Below, piece by piece: positions 8,572-16,092 of a stretch of 64,000 nt of DNA. Source of the DNA: CBDDCQ01 sp965226285 (GTDB lineage: Bacteria; Bacteroidota; Bacteroidia; Flavobacteriales; Ichthyobacteriaceae); NCBI GenBank assembly GCA_965226285.1, contig CBDDCQ010000001.1:62001-126000 (forward strand), written 5' to 3'. The position numbers and the translations under genes were made by a program. Within the stretch, counting starts at the first letter, position 1. Each line of letters begins with the position of its first letter. Under the pieces are notes generated by a model. That model saw only the letters and a program-made list of their open reading frames with translations, was not told the origin of the DNA and searched no databases.

Positions 8572-8579
8572 TATCTTTG
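8572..8579 (+). promoter_or_regulatory. -7 element for candidate small RNA 2
   Basis: TATCTTTG matches TAnnTTTG, but no good -33 TTTG is found at the usual distance. No coding frame follows; structured, terminator-ended sequence does. Confidence 0.5.
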
Positions 8580-8585
8580 TGCACA

Positions 8586-8711
8586 ACTTGGTTGGCACTG
8601 CTGGAGAGCAACCAATCGAGCTATTGCATATTATTTTACTTTTTTTTAAGTAATGTAATCATAGTTCTCAAGCAAGGTTTAAACCCCATTTATTAATTTA
8701 TTTGGGGTTTT
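8586..8711 (+). ncRNA. candidate structured small RNA of about 126 nt
   Basis: From the expected start near 8586 the sequence forms three successive hairpins: TTGGTTG (8588-8594) with CAACCAA (8609-8615); TTACTT with AAGTAA around a T-rich loop near 8635-8652, extendable by flanking ATTA/TAAT pairs; and AAACCCC (8681-8687) with GGGGTTT (8704-8710), followed by T-rich sequence, as terminator. No frame of useful length with a start codon lies inside. It does not show the conserved core of SRP RNA or the tRNA-like ends of tmRNA. Its class is unknown. Confidence 0.45.
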
Positions 8712-8794
8712 GACTTATTTAATTGAAAATAATTATTTGTGAACTAAATATATTTACCACCGTAACTGATTATAAACTGCTTTCAGTTTGCTTT
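8712..8794. other. non-coding stretch before a strong terminator
   Basis: No gene is seen. A short hairpin AAACTG/CAGTTT lies near 8774-8789, directly followed by the terminator at 8795-8837. Because small RNA 2 already ends at 8711, the second terminator may belong to another short transcript, but no convincing promoter (only AT-rich TATATTTA) was found. Confidence 0.35.
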
Positions 8795-8837
8795 AAAAAA
8801 AGGAGGTTTTGACCTTACCCAAAACCTCCTTTTTTTT
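8795..8837 (+). terminator. strong rho-independent terminator
   Basis: A run of A then GGAGGTTTTG pairs with CAAAACCTCC and a T8 tail (hairpin 8795-8811 with 8820-8837). It is symmetric, so it can work on both strands. Confidence 0.8.
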
Positions 8838-8868
8838 ATGGATACCCAGAACTAATAAAATGGTCATA

Positions 8869-8978
8869 AATTATTTTTAAACGTTTTAGGTTCATTTTTT
8901 GGGGTGGTAATCACTCAATGAAAACACATTAATAGTAATTACGAATTGTATTAAATGTAATCGCAATAAAATTTCAAA
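8869..8978. repeat. 110-bp dispersed repeat, copy B
   Basis: Second copy of the repeat at 7661-7770, same orientation. It shares the invariant core GGTGGTAATCACTCAATGAAAA and the ending AAAATTTCAAA, and is followed directly by the promoter of the Bor-like gene. Reading frames are not conserved between copies, so it is not a duplicated coding segment. Confidence 0.85.
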
Positions 8979-8996
8979 AAAAAGTTGATTTTTTTC

Positions 8997-9028
8997 TTGG
9001 TATATTTATTTTTTGTTTTTTAAATTTG
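8997..9028 (+). promoter_or_regulatory. promoter of the Bor-like lipoprotein gene
   Basis: TTGG (8997-9000) and TAAATTTG (9021-9028) are separated by 20 bases, close to the Bacteroidota sigma-A consensus TTTG-N19-TAnnTTTG. The start site would be near 9035, giving a leader of about 33 bases. Confidence 0.75.
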
Positions 9029-9067
9029 CACTTTGTTAAATATTAAAAATTTTTAAATCTTAAAACT

Positions 9068-9355
9068 ATGTGTAAAATTAAATTATTTATTTGCGTATGT
9101 GTTGTTTGTACACTTACTTCTTGTTACACTTACACTTCTGTAGTGGGAAAAGGATCTCAAGGAAAAGGTAAAGTAGTAGCATGGAATCATTATGTTGTTT
9201 ACGGTCTGGCTCCAATTAGCATTAGTGATTCTAAAAAAATGGCTAACGGAGCCAAAGACTATACAGTAACTACTGAGCATAGTTTTGTCACTCAATTAGT
9301 AGGAGGGTTAACTTTCGGACTGTATACACCCACTATAACAACAGTTAAAAGGTAA
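9068..9355 (+). CDS. Bor/Iss-like small lipoprotein
   Basis: The 95-residue product has a lipoprotein signal with lipobox LTSC (residues 16-19), so the mature protein is about 77 residues and membrane-anchored. The body fits the Bor family (phage lambda Bor, plasmid Iss): a His-containing central part (WNHYVVYGLAP), the segment NGAKDYTVTTEHSFVTQLV and the family's most typical ending GLTFGLYTPTITTV. Bor/Iss proteins are linked to serum resistance in enterobacteria; whether that holds here is unknown. It has its own promoter and a perfect terminator, so it is a one-gene unit in an accessory stretch. Family call from pattern recognition, fairly confident. Confidence 0.75.
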   Translation: MCKIKLFICVCVVCTLTSCYTYTSVVGKGSQGKGKVVAWNHYVVYGLAPISISDSKKMANGAKDYTVTTEHSFVTQLVGGLTFGLYTPTITTVKR

Positions 9356-9382
9356 ATATTTTTAGTAATCTCTAAAAAATAT

Positions 9383-9420
9383 AAAAAAGGAGGTAACGAA
9401 TATTCGTTACCTCCTTTTTT
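9383..9420 (+). terminator. perfect palindromic terminator
   Basis: A6 GGAGGTAACGAATA pairs without mismatch with TATTCGTTACCTCC T6, 28 bases after the lipoprotein stop. The palindrome can act in both directions. Confidence 0.9.
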
Positions 9421-9462
9421 ATAGTATTAAGAACCTTTAGAGGCATTAAAAAAATGTACCTT

Positions 9463-9489
9463 TGTCCATGATTTAACTGTTCACAATGT
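9463..9489. repeat. short repeat flanking the GH172 gene, left copy
   Basis: TGTCCATGATTTAACTGTTC followed by ACAATGT matches 12007-12032 (TGTCCATGATTAACTGTTC then GAAATGT) with one gap and two mismatches, in the same orientation. The GH172 gene and a 41-codon frame lie between the copies. Confidence 0.6.
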
Positions 9490-9536
9490 TTTTAAACTCA
9501 ACAATAAAAACAACCTAAATGTATGGAAAAAATATG

Positions 9537-9544
9537 TAAATTTG
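9537..9544 (+). promoter_or_regulatory. -7 element for the GH172 gene
   Basis: TAAATTTG is a perfect match to TAnnTTTG, 45 bases before the ATG at 9590. Confidence 0.65.
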
Positions 9545-9589
9545 CATTTATAAGTATAATCTAAGTATATAAATTATTTTTAAATTAAT

Positions 9590-11755
9590 ATGAGAAATTT
9601 ATTATTTTGTTTTATAGTAGTTATCTTTTCTCTATTTTCTTCATGCTTTGTGATTTCAATTTCAGAGAAAGAACAAAGAGATACTATTACTTTGGGGTCT
9701 CTATTGAAAGAGATGAGATCTCGCGAAAGTGTTGTTAGATGGCCTATTCCAGAATATACCAACAAGCAATTTTCAAGTTACGATCGTAAAGCTAAAACTC
9801 CAGACAGTAAAGATTGGTTTTCCAATGGCGATTGGTCTCAATTTATTAGGTTAGAAAAACGAACTGAAAATGGTACAGTTAAGATAGAACATGTAATGTT
9901 TGACGCTCAAGGTCCGGGAGCAATTGTAAGGATATGGTCAGCTTCTGGTGAACTTGCTACTCTTAAAGAAGGTATCTTGCGAATATATATTGATGATCAA
10001 AAACAGCCTGTCATTAAGGGATCTCCTGTGGAAATACTTAGTGGTGAATATTTAGCAAAAGAACCATTAGCAATGGCTCTTAGTAAAGATGTAGAGGAAA
10101 AGAGAAAAAGTCGTCTATTGTATTTCCCCATTCCTTATTCTAAAAGATGCAAGATAACCTTTGAAGAAAAATCAGGAGCATTTATGGATAGAGCTAAGTG
10201 GCAGAGTATATGGTATAACATTAATTATAGGACTTATGAAAAGGGAACAAAGGTAAAGAGTTTTTCTCTAAAAGATTTAGAGACTTATCGTAAGGATATT
10301 ACTTTAACAGAACAAACTTTATTGGCTTCTAAAGCGAATGATTTTGATAAAAATTACCGGGATTTAGAAGGTAAAATATTACAAAATCAATCTAAGAAAA
10401 TTTTATTAACAGCCTCAAAAAATGGTCAAGCGATCAGTGGTTTAAAGTTTTTGGTTAAGGCAAAAAATTTACCTCAAGCATTGCGATCAACTGTCTTAGA
10501 AATTAAATTTGATGATGAGCGTACCGTTTGGTGTCCTATAGGCGATTTTTTTGGTACGGGTTATCAAATACGACCAACTAAATCTTGGTATAGTGAAGTA
10601 AAAAATACAGGAGAAATGTATTCACATTGGATTATGCCTTATCGCAAGAAGGCAGAAGTGATTTTACATAATTTTGGTGAACAATCTGTTAATTTAATTT
10701 CTGCAGAGGTACAAACAATGCCTTGGCATTGGGATGATCGTTCCATGTATTTTGGTTCGAATTGGAGACAATATACTAGTATCAAAGCTGCTTATATGCC
10801 CAATCTGTTTAAAGGTTACGGTGCTATAGATTTAAATTATGTTACTTTAACAGGTAAAGGTGTTTATATTGGGGACAATCTTACATTATTTGATACCGGA
10901 GGACGATGGTGGGGCGAAGGTGATGAAAAAATTTACGTTGATGGAGAATCATTTCCTTCAACTTTTGGTACTGGAACAGAGGATTACTATGGTTATGCTT
11001 GGTGTTTAGGACTTAAATTTTCTACTCCTTTTGTTGCACAACCAGATGGAGAAGGTAATACTTACGAATGGGGACTTGTTTCGGGAATAGGATATACAGT
11101 AAATAGCCGTTATAGATTGCTCGATGGTATTCCTTTTAAAAAATCTTTAAGATTAGATATGGAGTTAGCCCATGCAGATATGGGTTATTTAGATTATGCG
11201 CCAACTACTCGTTGGTACGCCTTTAGTAACACTAAAAGTAATGTTAGAGATGATATTAATTCTGTGAAACATCCGGTTGCTTTAAAAGTTTCTGATGTTT
11301 TTCCCTTGCCTGTGATGAAAAATGGTTTTATAGAAGGTGAAGATTTAAGAGTAGTTTCTATACCCTCCTCAGTAAATGTTTCAGTTCAAAGCAATAAGTC
11401 AATAGGATGGAGTAAAGATAGACAACTTTGGTTTAGCCCAGCTAAAGTCAATAGTAAAATAGTTTTGGATTTTTCAGTTCCTAAAAAACAAGCAGGCAGA
11501 CGAAATATTGAGTTTGCATTGACAAAGGCACTTGATTATGGAAAAATTAAAATAACTTTGAATGACAATGATAAATCCTCCATAGAATATCAAGGCTATG
11601 GTGAATTGAAATTAGAAAAAATAAAAATGTCACAAGTTGATATTAGAACTGGAAGAAATACTATAACCCTTAAAATTTTAGGTAAAAACCCAAATAGTCG
11701 TGCCGGCATGATGGTTGGTTTAGACTATGTAAAAATAACTGATTCTTTGCTATAA
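9590..11755 (+). CDS. GH172 (DUF2961) family glycosidase, lipoprotein
   Basis: The 721-residue protein matches the DUF2961 family, classified as glycoside hydrolase family 172, whose characterised members act on fructo- or arabinofuranosides. A lipoprotein signal ends FSSC (16-19). Family features include IEHVMFDAQGPGAIVRIWSA near residues 103-122, the beta-rich LRIYIDDQKQPV stretch, WYNINYRTYE near 210-219, and FGTGTEDYYGYAWC in the second jelly-roll. The last ~130 residues form an added beta-rich domain (IEFALTKALDYGKIKITLND, then YVKIT at the end). It has its own promoter and no sugar-uptake partner (SusC/SusD) beside it. Short near-direct repeats flank it, suggesting it came in as a unit. 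Substrate unknown. Confidence 0.85.
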   Translation: MRNLLFCFIVVIFSLFSSCFVISISEKEQRDTITLGSLLKEMRSRESVVRWPIPEYTNKQFSSYDRKAKTPDSKDWFSNGDWSQFIRLEKRTENGTVKIEHVMFDAQGPGAIVRIWSASGELATLKEGILRIYIDDQKQPVIKGSPVEILSGEYLAKEPLAMALSKDVEEKRKSRLLYFPIPYSKRCKITFEEKSGAFMDRAKWQSIWYNINYRTYEKGTKVKSFSLKDLETYRKDITLTEQTLLASKANDFDKNYRDLEGKILQNQSKKILLTASKNGQAISGLKFLVKAKNLPQALRSTVLEIKFDDERTVWCPIGDFFGTGYQIRPTKSWYSEVKNTGEMYSHWIMPYRKKAEVILHNFGEQSVNLISAEVQTMPWHWDDRSMYFGSNWRQYTSIKAAYMPNLFKGYGAIDLNYVTLTGKGVYIGDNLTLFDTGGRWWGEGDEKIYVDGESFPSTFGTGTEDYYGYAWCLGLKFSTPFVAQPDGEGNTYEWGLVSGIGYTVNSRYRLLDGIPFKKSLRLDMELAHADMGYLDYAPTTRWYAFSNTKSNVRDDINSVKHPVALKVSDVFPLPVMKNGFIEGEDLRVVSIPSSVNVSVQSNKSIGWSKDRQLWFSPAKVNSKIVLDFSVPKKQAGRRNIEFALTKALDYGKIKITLNDNDKSSIEYQGYGELKLEKIKMSQVDIRTGRNTITLKILGKNPNSRAGMMVGLDYVKITDSLL

Positions 11756-11819
11756 CTACTATAATCCCTAAAACGAAATGTACATTTTATTCTGACAATT
11801 ACACTTTGGTGTTTTTTTG

Positions 11820-11827
11820 TATCTTTG
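11820..11827 (+). promoter_or_regulatory. -7 element upstream of the 41-codon frame
   Basis: TATCTTTG fits TAnnTTTG, with ACTTTGG about 12 bases upstream, closer than the usual -33 position. It could serve the short frame at 11894 or hutI at 12079. Confidence 0.5.
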
Positions 11828-11893
11828 CAATTAATGGAAATACAACTAATGCTTAATTAAATTGTATAAAGAGTTTTTTATCCAACCCTACCA

Positions 11894-12019
11894 ATGAAGA
11901 TTAGAGAAAAGAAGAGATTACATCAGAAATCTTATCCAAAAACAGACATCATTAAAATCCTCGAAGAAAAAATATCAACACTTGAATTGGATAGGTCTCA
12001 AGTAAGTGTCCATGATTAA
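11894..12019 (+). CDS. short basic ORF, possibly a truncated gene
   Basis: ATG 11894 opens a 41-residue frame starting MKIREKKRLHQKSYPKTDII and ending in a leucine-rich stretch, LEEKISTLELDRSQ. It looks like the N-terminal part of a DNA-binding or transposition protein that was cut off: its last residues and its stop are supplied by the short repeat at 12007-12032. No family was recognised. It may be a remnant rather than a working gene. Confidence 0.35.
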   Translation: MKIREKKRLHQKSYPKTDIIKILEEKISTLELDRSQVSVHD

Positions 12020-12032
12020 CTGTTCGAAATGT
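12007..12032. repeat. short repeat flanking the GH172 gene, right copy
   Basis: Right-hand partner of 9463-9489. It overlaps the 3' end of the 41-codon frame, 47 bases before hutI. Confidence 0.6.
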
Positions 12033-12078
12033 CCCCCAACTAACAGATAAAAATATTTAAATAGGTATATCAAATAAT

Positions 12079-13305
12079 ATGGATTATAAAAAGATTATAG
12101 GACCATTTAAACAATTACTCACTATGAGTAATTTACCTATGAAAGGAGCTTTAAAAGATGAACAATTAGAGATTATAGAGCAAGCAGGTATAGTGATTTG
12201 CAATGGGGTTATTACACAAATAGGGTATTTTAAGAATATAGTAAACCAAAACCCTAACATAACTTTAGAAAAAATAGAACCTGATATGGTGGCGTTGCCT
12301 GGATTTATAGATAGCCATACACATATCTGTTATGCAGGTAATAGAGCACTCGATTTTGCAGCTCGTAACAATGGTAAAACTTATTTGGAAATTGCCAGAG
12401 GTGGAGGAGGAATCTGGAGTACTGTAAAACATACCCGTAGAGCAACTCAAGAAGAGTTAGTAAGTTTAATTACACAACGGTTAGATAGACTCTTAACACA
12501 AGGAGTTACCACTGTAGAAATCAAAAGTGGATATGGATTAGGTGTACAAGAAGAATTACATCTATTACGCGCTATCAAAAAAGTCAAAGAACAACACCCC
12601 TCAAATGTAGTAGCTACTTGCTTAGCTGCACATATTGTACCTAAAGAAATGAAAGATGAAAAAGTCTATTTAAACTTAATTTTAAACGATTTAGTTCCCC
12701 TTGTAAAACAAGAAAACTTGTGCGCTCGTTTTGATATTTTTATAGAAGAAAATGCCTTTTCCGTAAAAGGTGCTACATTTTATCTAAAGGCTCTGAAACA
12801 ACAGGGGTTCGAACTTACCGTACACGGTGACCAATTTACTACAGGAGGAAGTAAAATAGCCGTAGAATACCAAGCTATAAGTGTAGATCATTTAGAGGCC
12901 AGTACTCAAAAAGAAATAGAACTATTAGCCAAAAGCAATACTACACCTGTAGCTCTACCCGGTGCTTCTATAGGTTTGGGCTGTGCTTATACTCCTGCTC
13001 GTAAATTGTTAGACGCCGGATGTAGTTTAGCCATTGCCAGCGATTGGAATCCAGGTAGTGCCCCACAAGGTAATCTACTTATCCAAGCATCTATATTAAG
13101 TACTTTTGAAAAACTTAGTGCTGCTGAAGTGTTCGCAGGTATTACCTACAGAGCTGCTAATGTACTCAAAGTAAAAGCAGGACAATTACAAAAGGGATTT
13201 GATGCTGACATAGTAGCATTTACATGTAATGATTATAGAGAAATATTATATCAACAAGGAGAACTTAGAGCCTCTAAAATATGGATAACTGGAAAACAAA
13301 TCTAA
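12079..13305 (+). CDS. hutI: imidazolonepropionase
   Basis: HutI hydrolyses imidazolone-5-propionate to N-formimidoyl-L-glutamate, the third step of histidine degradation. The 408-residue length is normal. It is a metal-dependent amidohydrolase: the metal-binding HTH lies at residues 80-82 (GFIDSHTHICYAG), followed by the family-specific FAARNNGKTYLEIARGGGGI, VEIKSGYGL, VHGDQF with another metal-ligand His, and LAIASDWNPGSAPQ with the metal-ligand Asp. hutG overlaps its 3' end by 25 bases, so both are translated from one message. hutH and hutU are not in this window. Confidence 0.97.
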   Translation: MDYKKIIGPFKQLLTMSNLPMKGALKDEQLEIIEQAGIVICNGVITQIGYFKNIVNQNPNITLEKIEPDMVALPGFIDSHTHICYAGNRALDFAARNNGKTYLEIARGGGGIWSTVKHTRRATQEELVSLITQRLDRLLTQGVTTVEIKSGYGLGVQEELHLLRAIKKVKEQHPSNVVATCLAAHIVPKEMKDEKVYLNLILNDLVPLVKQENLCARFDIFIEENAFSVKGATFYLKALKQQGFELTVHGDQFTTGGSKIAVEYQAISVDHLEASTQKEIELLAKSNTTPVALPGASIGLGCAYTPARKLLDAGCSLAIASDWNPGSAPQGNLLIQASILSTFEKLSAAEVFAGITYRAANVLKVKAGQLQKGFDADIVAFTCNDYREILYQQGELRASKIWITGKQI

Positions 13306-14288
13306 CTCGAGATAACTACAAAAAACCAAGCCCAAAATACTGGACAGGCAGAAGTTCAAAGGAAAATAAAGAACCTGAATATTGGCATCAAATCATAAAT
13401 TTAGTAGATTTATCTCAAGAGGAGATAATGCCTAAAGAAGATAATACCAATATAGCCCTTTTGAGTTATGCTTGTGATCAAGGAGTACAACGTAACCAAG
13501 GCAGAATAGGAGCTAAAAAAGCACCTAAATACTTCAGAAAACAACTCGCTAAATTGCCTATACATTTTAATCACACCCATATTGTAGATTTTGGAAATAT
13601 TACCTGTAAAGATGGTAATATGGAAAACACTCAACAACTTTTACAACAGAGTATTACAGCGTTTTTAAACAAAGGTTTTTTTCCAATAGTAATAGGTGGT
13701 GGGCACGATATTGCCTATGGACACTATAATGGCATTAGAGATTTTTTAATTGCAAAAAATAAAAAGCGGATCTGTATTGTCAACTTTGATGCTCATTTTG
13801 ACTTAAGACCTATGGAAGGATCTGGCACTTCTGGTACTCCTTTTTATCAGATTAAAATAGAAGAAAAAAACTATCCTTTGCATATAGACTATATAGCAGT
13901 AGGTATCCAAAAGCAAGCTAATACCAGACAACTATTTAATATTGCCCAGCAATACAATGTAAAATATATTTTAAGCGAAGAGTGTATTACCGAAAATTTA
14001 GCAAAGATTAAGAAAAAAATAAATAAAGTGATAACCTTGTGTGATAGCATTTACATTACTATAGATATGGATGGTTTTTCCTGCGCCTATGCTCCAGGAG
14101 TAAGTGCTGTTTCACCTTTGGGTTTTTCACCCCATTTTATAATGAATATGCTAAAGTATCTTATGAAAACACAAAAAGTAACCTCTATGGATATTGCCGA
14201 ACTCAATCCCAAATACGATATAGATGAACAAACTGCAAAATTAGCAGCCAGACTAGCAGATTCAATAATCGTTGAAATTGTGAAATAA
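13281..14288 (+). CDS. hutG: formimidoylglutamase, arginase family
   Basis: HutG releases formamide from N-formimidoyl-glutamate to give glutamate, completing the pathway begun by hutI upstream. The 335-residue protein has the arginase/ureohydrolase binuclear Mn motifs GGGHD (139-143), NFDAHFD (168-174) and TIDMDGF (260-266), with Asp and His ligands all present. The start ATG lies inside hutI (25-base overlap) and gives the typical N-terminus ending NYKKPSPKYWTGR. The overlap implies translational coupling. Arginase or agmatinase activity is excluded mainly by context with hutI and by the family N-terminus. Confidence 0.93.
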   Translation: MDNWKTNLTRDNYKKPSPKYWTGRSSKENKEPEYWHQIINLVDLSQEEIMPKEDNTNIALLSYACDQGVQRNQGRIGAKKAPKYFRKQLAKLPIHFNHTHIVDFGNITCKDGNMENTQQLLQQSITAFLNKGFFPIVIGGGHDIAYGHYNGIRDFLIAKNKKRICIVNFDAHFDLRPMEGSGTSGTPFYQIKIEEKNYPLHIDYIAVGIQKQANTRQLFNIAQQYNVKYILSEECITENLAKIKKKINKVITLCDSIYITIDMDGFSCAYAPGVSAVSPLGFSPHFIMNMLKYLMKTQKVTSMDIAELNPKYDIDEQTAKLAARLADSIIVEIVK

Positions 14289-14293
14289 AATAT

Positions 14294-14301
14294 TATATTT
14301 G
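14294..14301 (+). promoter_or_regulatory. -7 element for the aminotransferase/sulfotransferase pair
   Basis: TATATTTG is a perfect match, 6 bases after the hutG stop. Transcription would start near 14308, so the TTG codon at 14299 cannot be the translation start; ATG 14335 is favoured. Confidence 0.65.
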
Positions 14302-14334
14302 CCTAACGGAATAAAATTATTAACTTTGGAGACA

Positions 14335-15264
14335 ATGGTACATGGTACGCATAATGCAACAGATGATAAAAGAAATAACAGTGTTAAAATTTTCATCAAT
14401 GGAGAGTTGCTCCCCCGTGATAAGGCTAAGATCTCTGTATTTGACAGTGGCTATTTGGTAGGCGATGGTGTGTGGGAAGGGTTGCGCTTGCACAATGGAG
14501 GATTGGTATTTATCCATTTACACCTCAATCGCTTATGGCAATCTGCTAAAGTAGTGGGAATAAGGCTTAATTTTACTCGTGAACAACTTGTAAAGAATAT
14601 TTGGAAAACCCTCAAAGCTAATGATATGTATGACGATGTACATATTAGAATAATGGTAACTCGAGGAATCAAAAAAACACCTTCGCAAGACCCAAGACTT
14701 ACCATATCAGATCCTAATTTAGTCATTATAGCTGAACACAAAAAAGCATCAAAACAGACGAAAGAAAAGGGAATTAAATTATTTACAAGTGCCATCCGAA
14801 GAGGTTCACCTGATTATTTAGATCCTCGTTTGAATTGTCATAGTAAGTTACACGAAGTACAAGCCCTTATACAAGCTATAGAGGCAGGAGCAGATGAAGC
14901 ATTAATGTTAGATATACACGGTTTTGTTTCTACCTGTAATGCCACTAATTTTTTCATGGTAAAAGATAATAAAGTGTGGACTTCTACAGGAAAATATTGT
15001 ATGAATGGTATTACTAGAAGTAATGTAATATCCCTTTGTAAACAAAATAAGATACCTTGTGAGCAAAAAAACTTCTCCCTTTTTGATGTATATGGTGCTG
15101 ATGAAGCCTTTGTTACAGGAACCTTTGGAGGACTTACACCCGTAACTAAAATCGATGGCAAAACCATTGGAAAAGGAAAATATGGAAATGTTACAAAAAA
15201 ATTAGATAATTTATATAAAGACTTGATTCACAACGATATTAAAAACAAAACTTACAATGAATAA
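14335..15264 (+). CDS. class IV PLP-dependent aminotransferase (BCAT-like)
   Basis: The fold-type IV aminotransferase family includes branched-chain and D-amino-acid aminotransferases and aminodeoxychorismate lyase. The start ATG 14335 (309 aa) follows the promoter. Recognisable parts are VFDSGYLVGDGVWEGLRLH, the Arg/Lys region with LDPRLNCHSKLHEVQAL (candidate PLP lysine in SKL), AGADEALMLD, NATNFFMV and NGITRSNVI, which binds cofactor phosphate. In branched-chain enzymes a Glu before the NxF motif contacts the pyridine nitrogen (V-x-E pattern); here the sequence is GFVSTCNATNF, with Thr in the expected place. It overlaps the next gene, a sulfotransferase-like protein, by 8 bases. The amino donor is not predictable. 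Confidence 0.85.
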   Translation: MVHGTHNATDDKRNNSVKIFINGELLPRDKAKISVFDSGYLVGDGVWEGLRLHNGGLVFIHLHLNRLWQSAKVVGIRLNFTREQLVKNIWKTLKANDMYDDVHIRIMVTRGIKKTPSQDPRLTISDPNLVIIAEHKKASKQTKEKGIKLFTSAIRRGSPDYLDPRLNCHSKLHEVQALIQAIEAGADEALMLDIHGFVSTCNATNFFMVKDNKVWTSTGKYCMNGITRSNVISLCKQNKIPCEQKNFSLFDVYGADEAFVTGTFGGLTPVTKIDGKTIGKGKYGNVTKKLDNLYKDLIHNDIKNKTYNE

Positions 15265-15985
15265 AGATAACATCACCAGAATTTGCCTTTGGTCTGGTCC
15301 TCGTAATATTTCTACAGCTTTGATGTATTCATTTGCCCAACGCAGTGATACAAAAGTTTATGACGAACCTCTTTACGCATATTATTTAAAAAATACCAAA
15401 GCTGCAGAGTATCACCCGGGAGCAAAGCAGATCATGGCGTCAATGGAAAATGATGGTAGCAAGGTTATTCAAATGATGATGGGTCATCACAACAAACCGG
15501 TAGTATTTTTCAAAGGTATGACGCATCATCTTTTGGATTTAGACCGTTCCTTTATGAAAGATGTAATAAACATAATTTTAACTAGAGACCCTATAGAAAT
15601 GCTACCTTCTTTTGCAGATGTAATAGATAATCCCACTATAGATGATGTAGGCTATGCACTTCATATAGAATTAGTAAAATACCTTGAAAAAGTAAATATA
15701 AAACCCATTGTAGTCGATTCAAAAAAAATACTAACAACCCCCCTATATGCATTAAGTAAGATATGTAATTTAGCAGGTATTCCTTTTGATGAAGGTATGC
15801 TCAAATGGAAAGCTGGAGCAAGAAAAGAAGACGGTATATGGGCTAAATATTGGTACACAAATGTACACAAATCCACCGGATTTACCAAGTACCAACTCAA
15901 AACAAAATCCTTTCCTGAAAAATTAAAACCATTATTAGAGTCTTGCATCCCTTATCATAAAAGACTTATGGAATTATCTATATAA
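15257..15985 (+). CDS. sulfotransferase-like P-loop protein
   Basis: The 242-residue protein starts with a phosphosulfate-binding type loop, CLWSGPRNISTALMYSFAQR (residues 11-30), followed by DEPLYAYYL and a second motif IILTRDPIEMLPSFA that resembles the 3'-phosphate site of PAPS-dependent sulfotransferases. The C-terminal part, KSTGF and KLKPLLESCIPYHKRL, is also typical of this group. There is no signal peptide, so it acts in the cytoplasm. Overlap by 8 bases with the class IV aminotransferase implies a shared function. In some plant proteins a domain of this type is fused to a class IV aminotransferase. The acceptor is unknown. Confidence 0.75.
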   Translation: MNKDNITRICLWSGPRNISTALMYSFAQRSDTKVYDEPLYAYYLKNTKAAEYHPGAKQIMASMENDGSKVIQMMMGHHNKPVVFFKGMTHHLLDLDRSFMKDVINIILTRDPIEMLPSFADVIDNPTIDDVGYALHIELVKYLEKVNIKPIVVDSKKILTTPLYALSKICNLAGIPFDEGMLKWKAGARKEDGIWAKYWYTNVHKSTGFTKYQLKTKSFPEKLKPLLESCIPYHKRLMELSI

Positions 15986-16025
15986 ATTAAATTATATTTA
16001 TGTTGAATGATATTAAATATTTCTA

Positions 16026-16033
16026 TATGTTTG
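16026..16033 (+). promoter_or_regulatory. -7 element for the TonB receptor operon
   Basis: TATGTTTG fits TAnnTTTG, 60 bases before the ATG at 16093. Confidence 0.5.
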
Positions 16034-16092
16034 TAAAAATTTTAACAACGAATGTTTTACATATTGAAGTCTAACACATTAATTTTAAATAA

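Noticed and set aside
8586..8711. SRP (4.5S) RNA or tmRNA
   Set aside because: The conserved SRP apical sequence (GGAAGCAG-type) and tmRNA tRNA-like ends with a tag frame are absent.
12079..14288. Complete histidine utilisation operon
   Set aside because: Only hutI and hutG are present; hutH and hutU do not occur in this window.
14299..14334. TTG start at 14299 for the class IV aminotransferase
   Set aside because: It lies inside the perfect -7 promoter element, upstream of the expected transcript start; ATG 14335 fits better.
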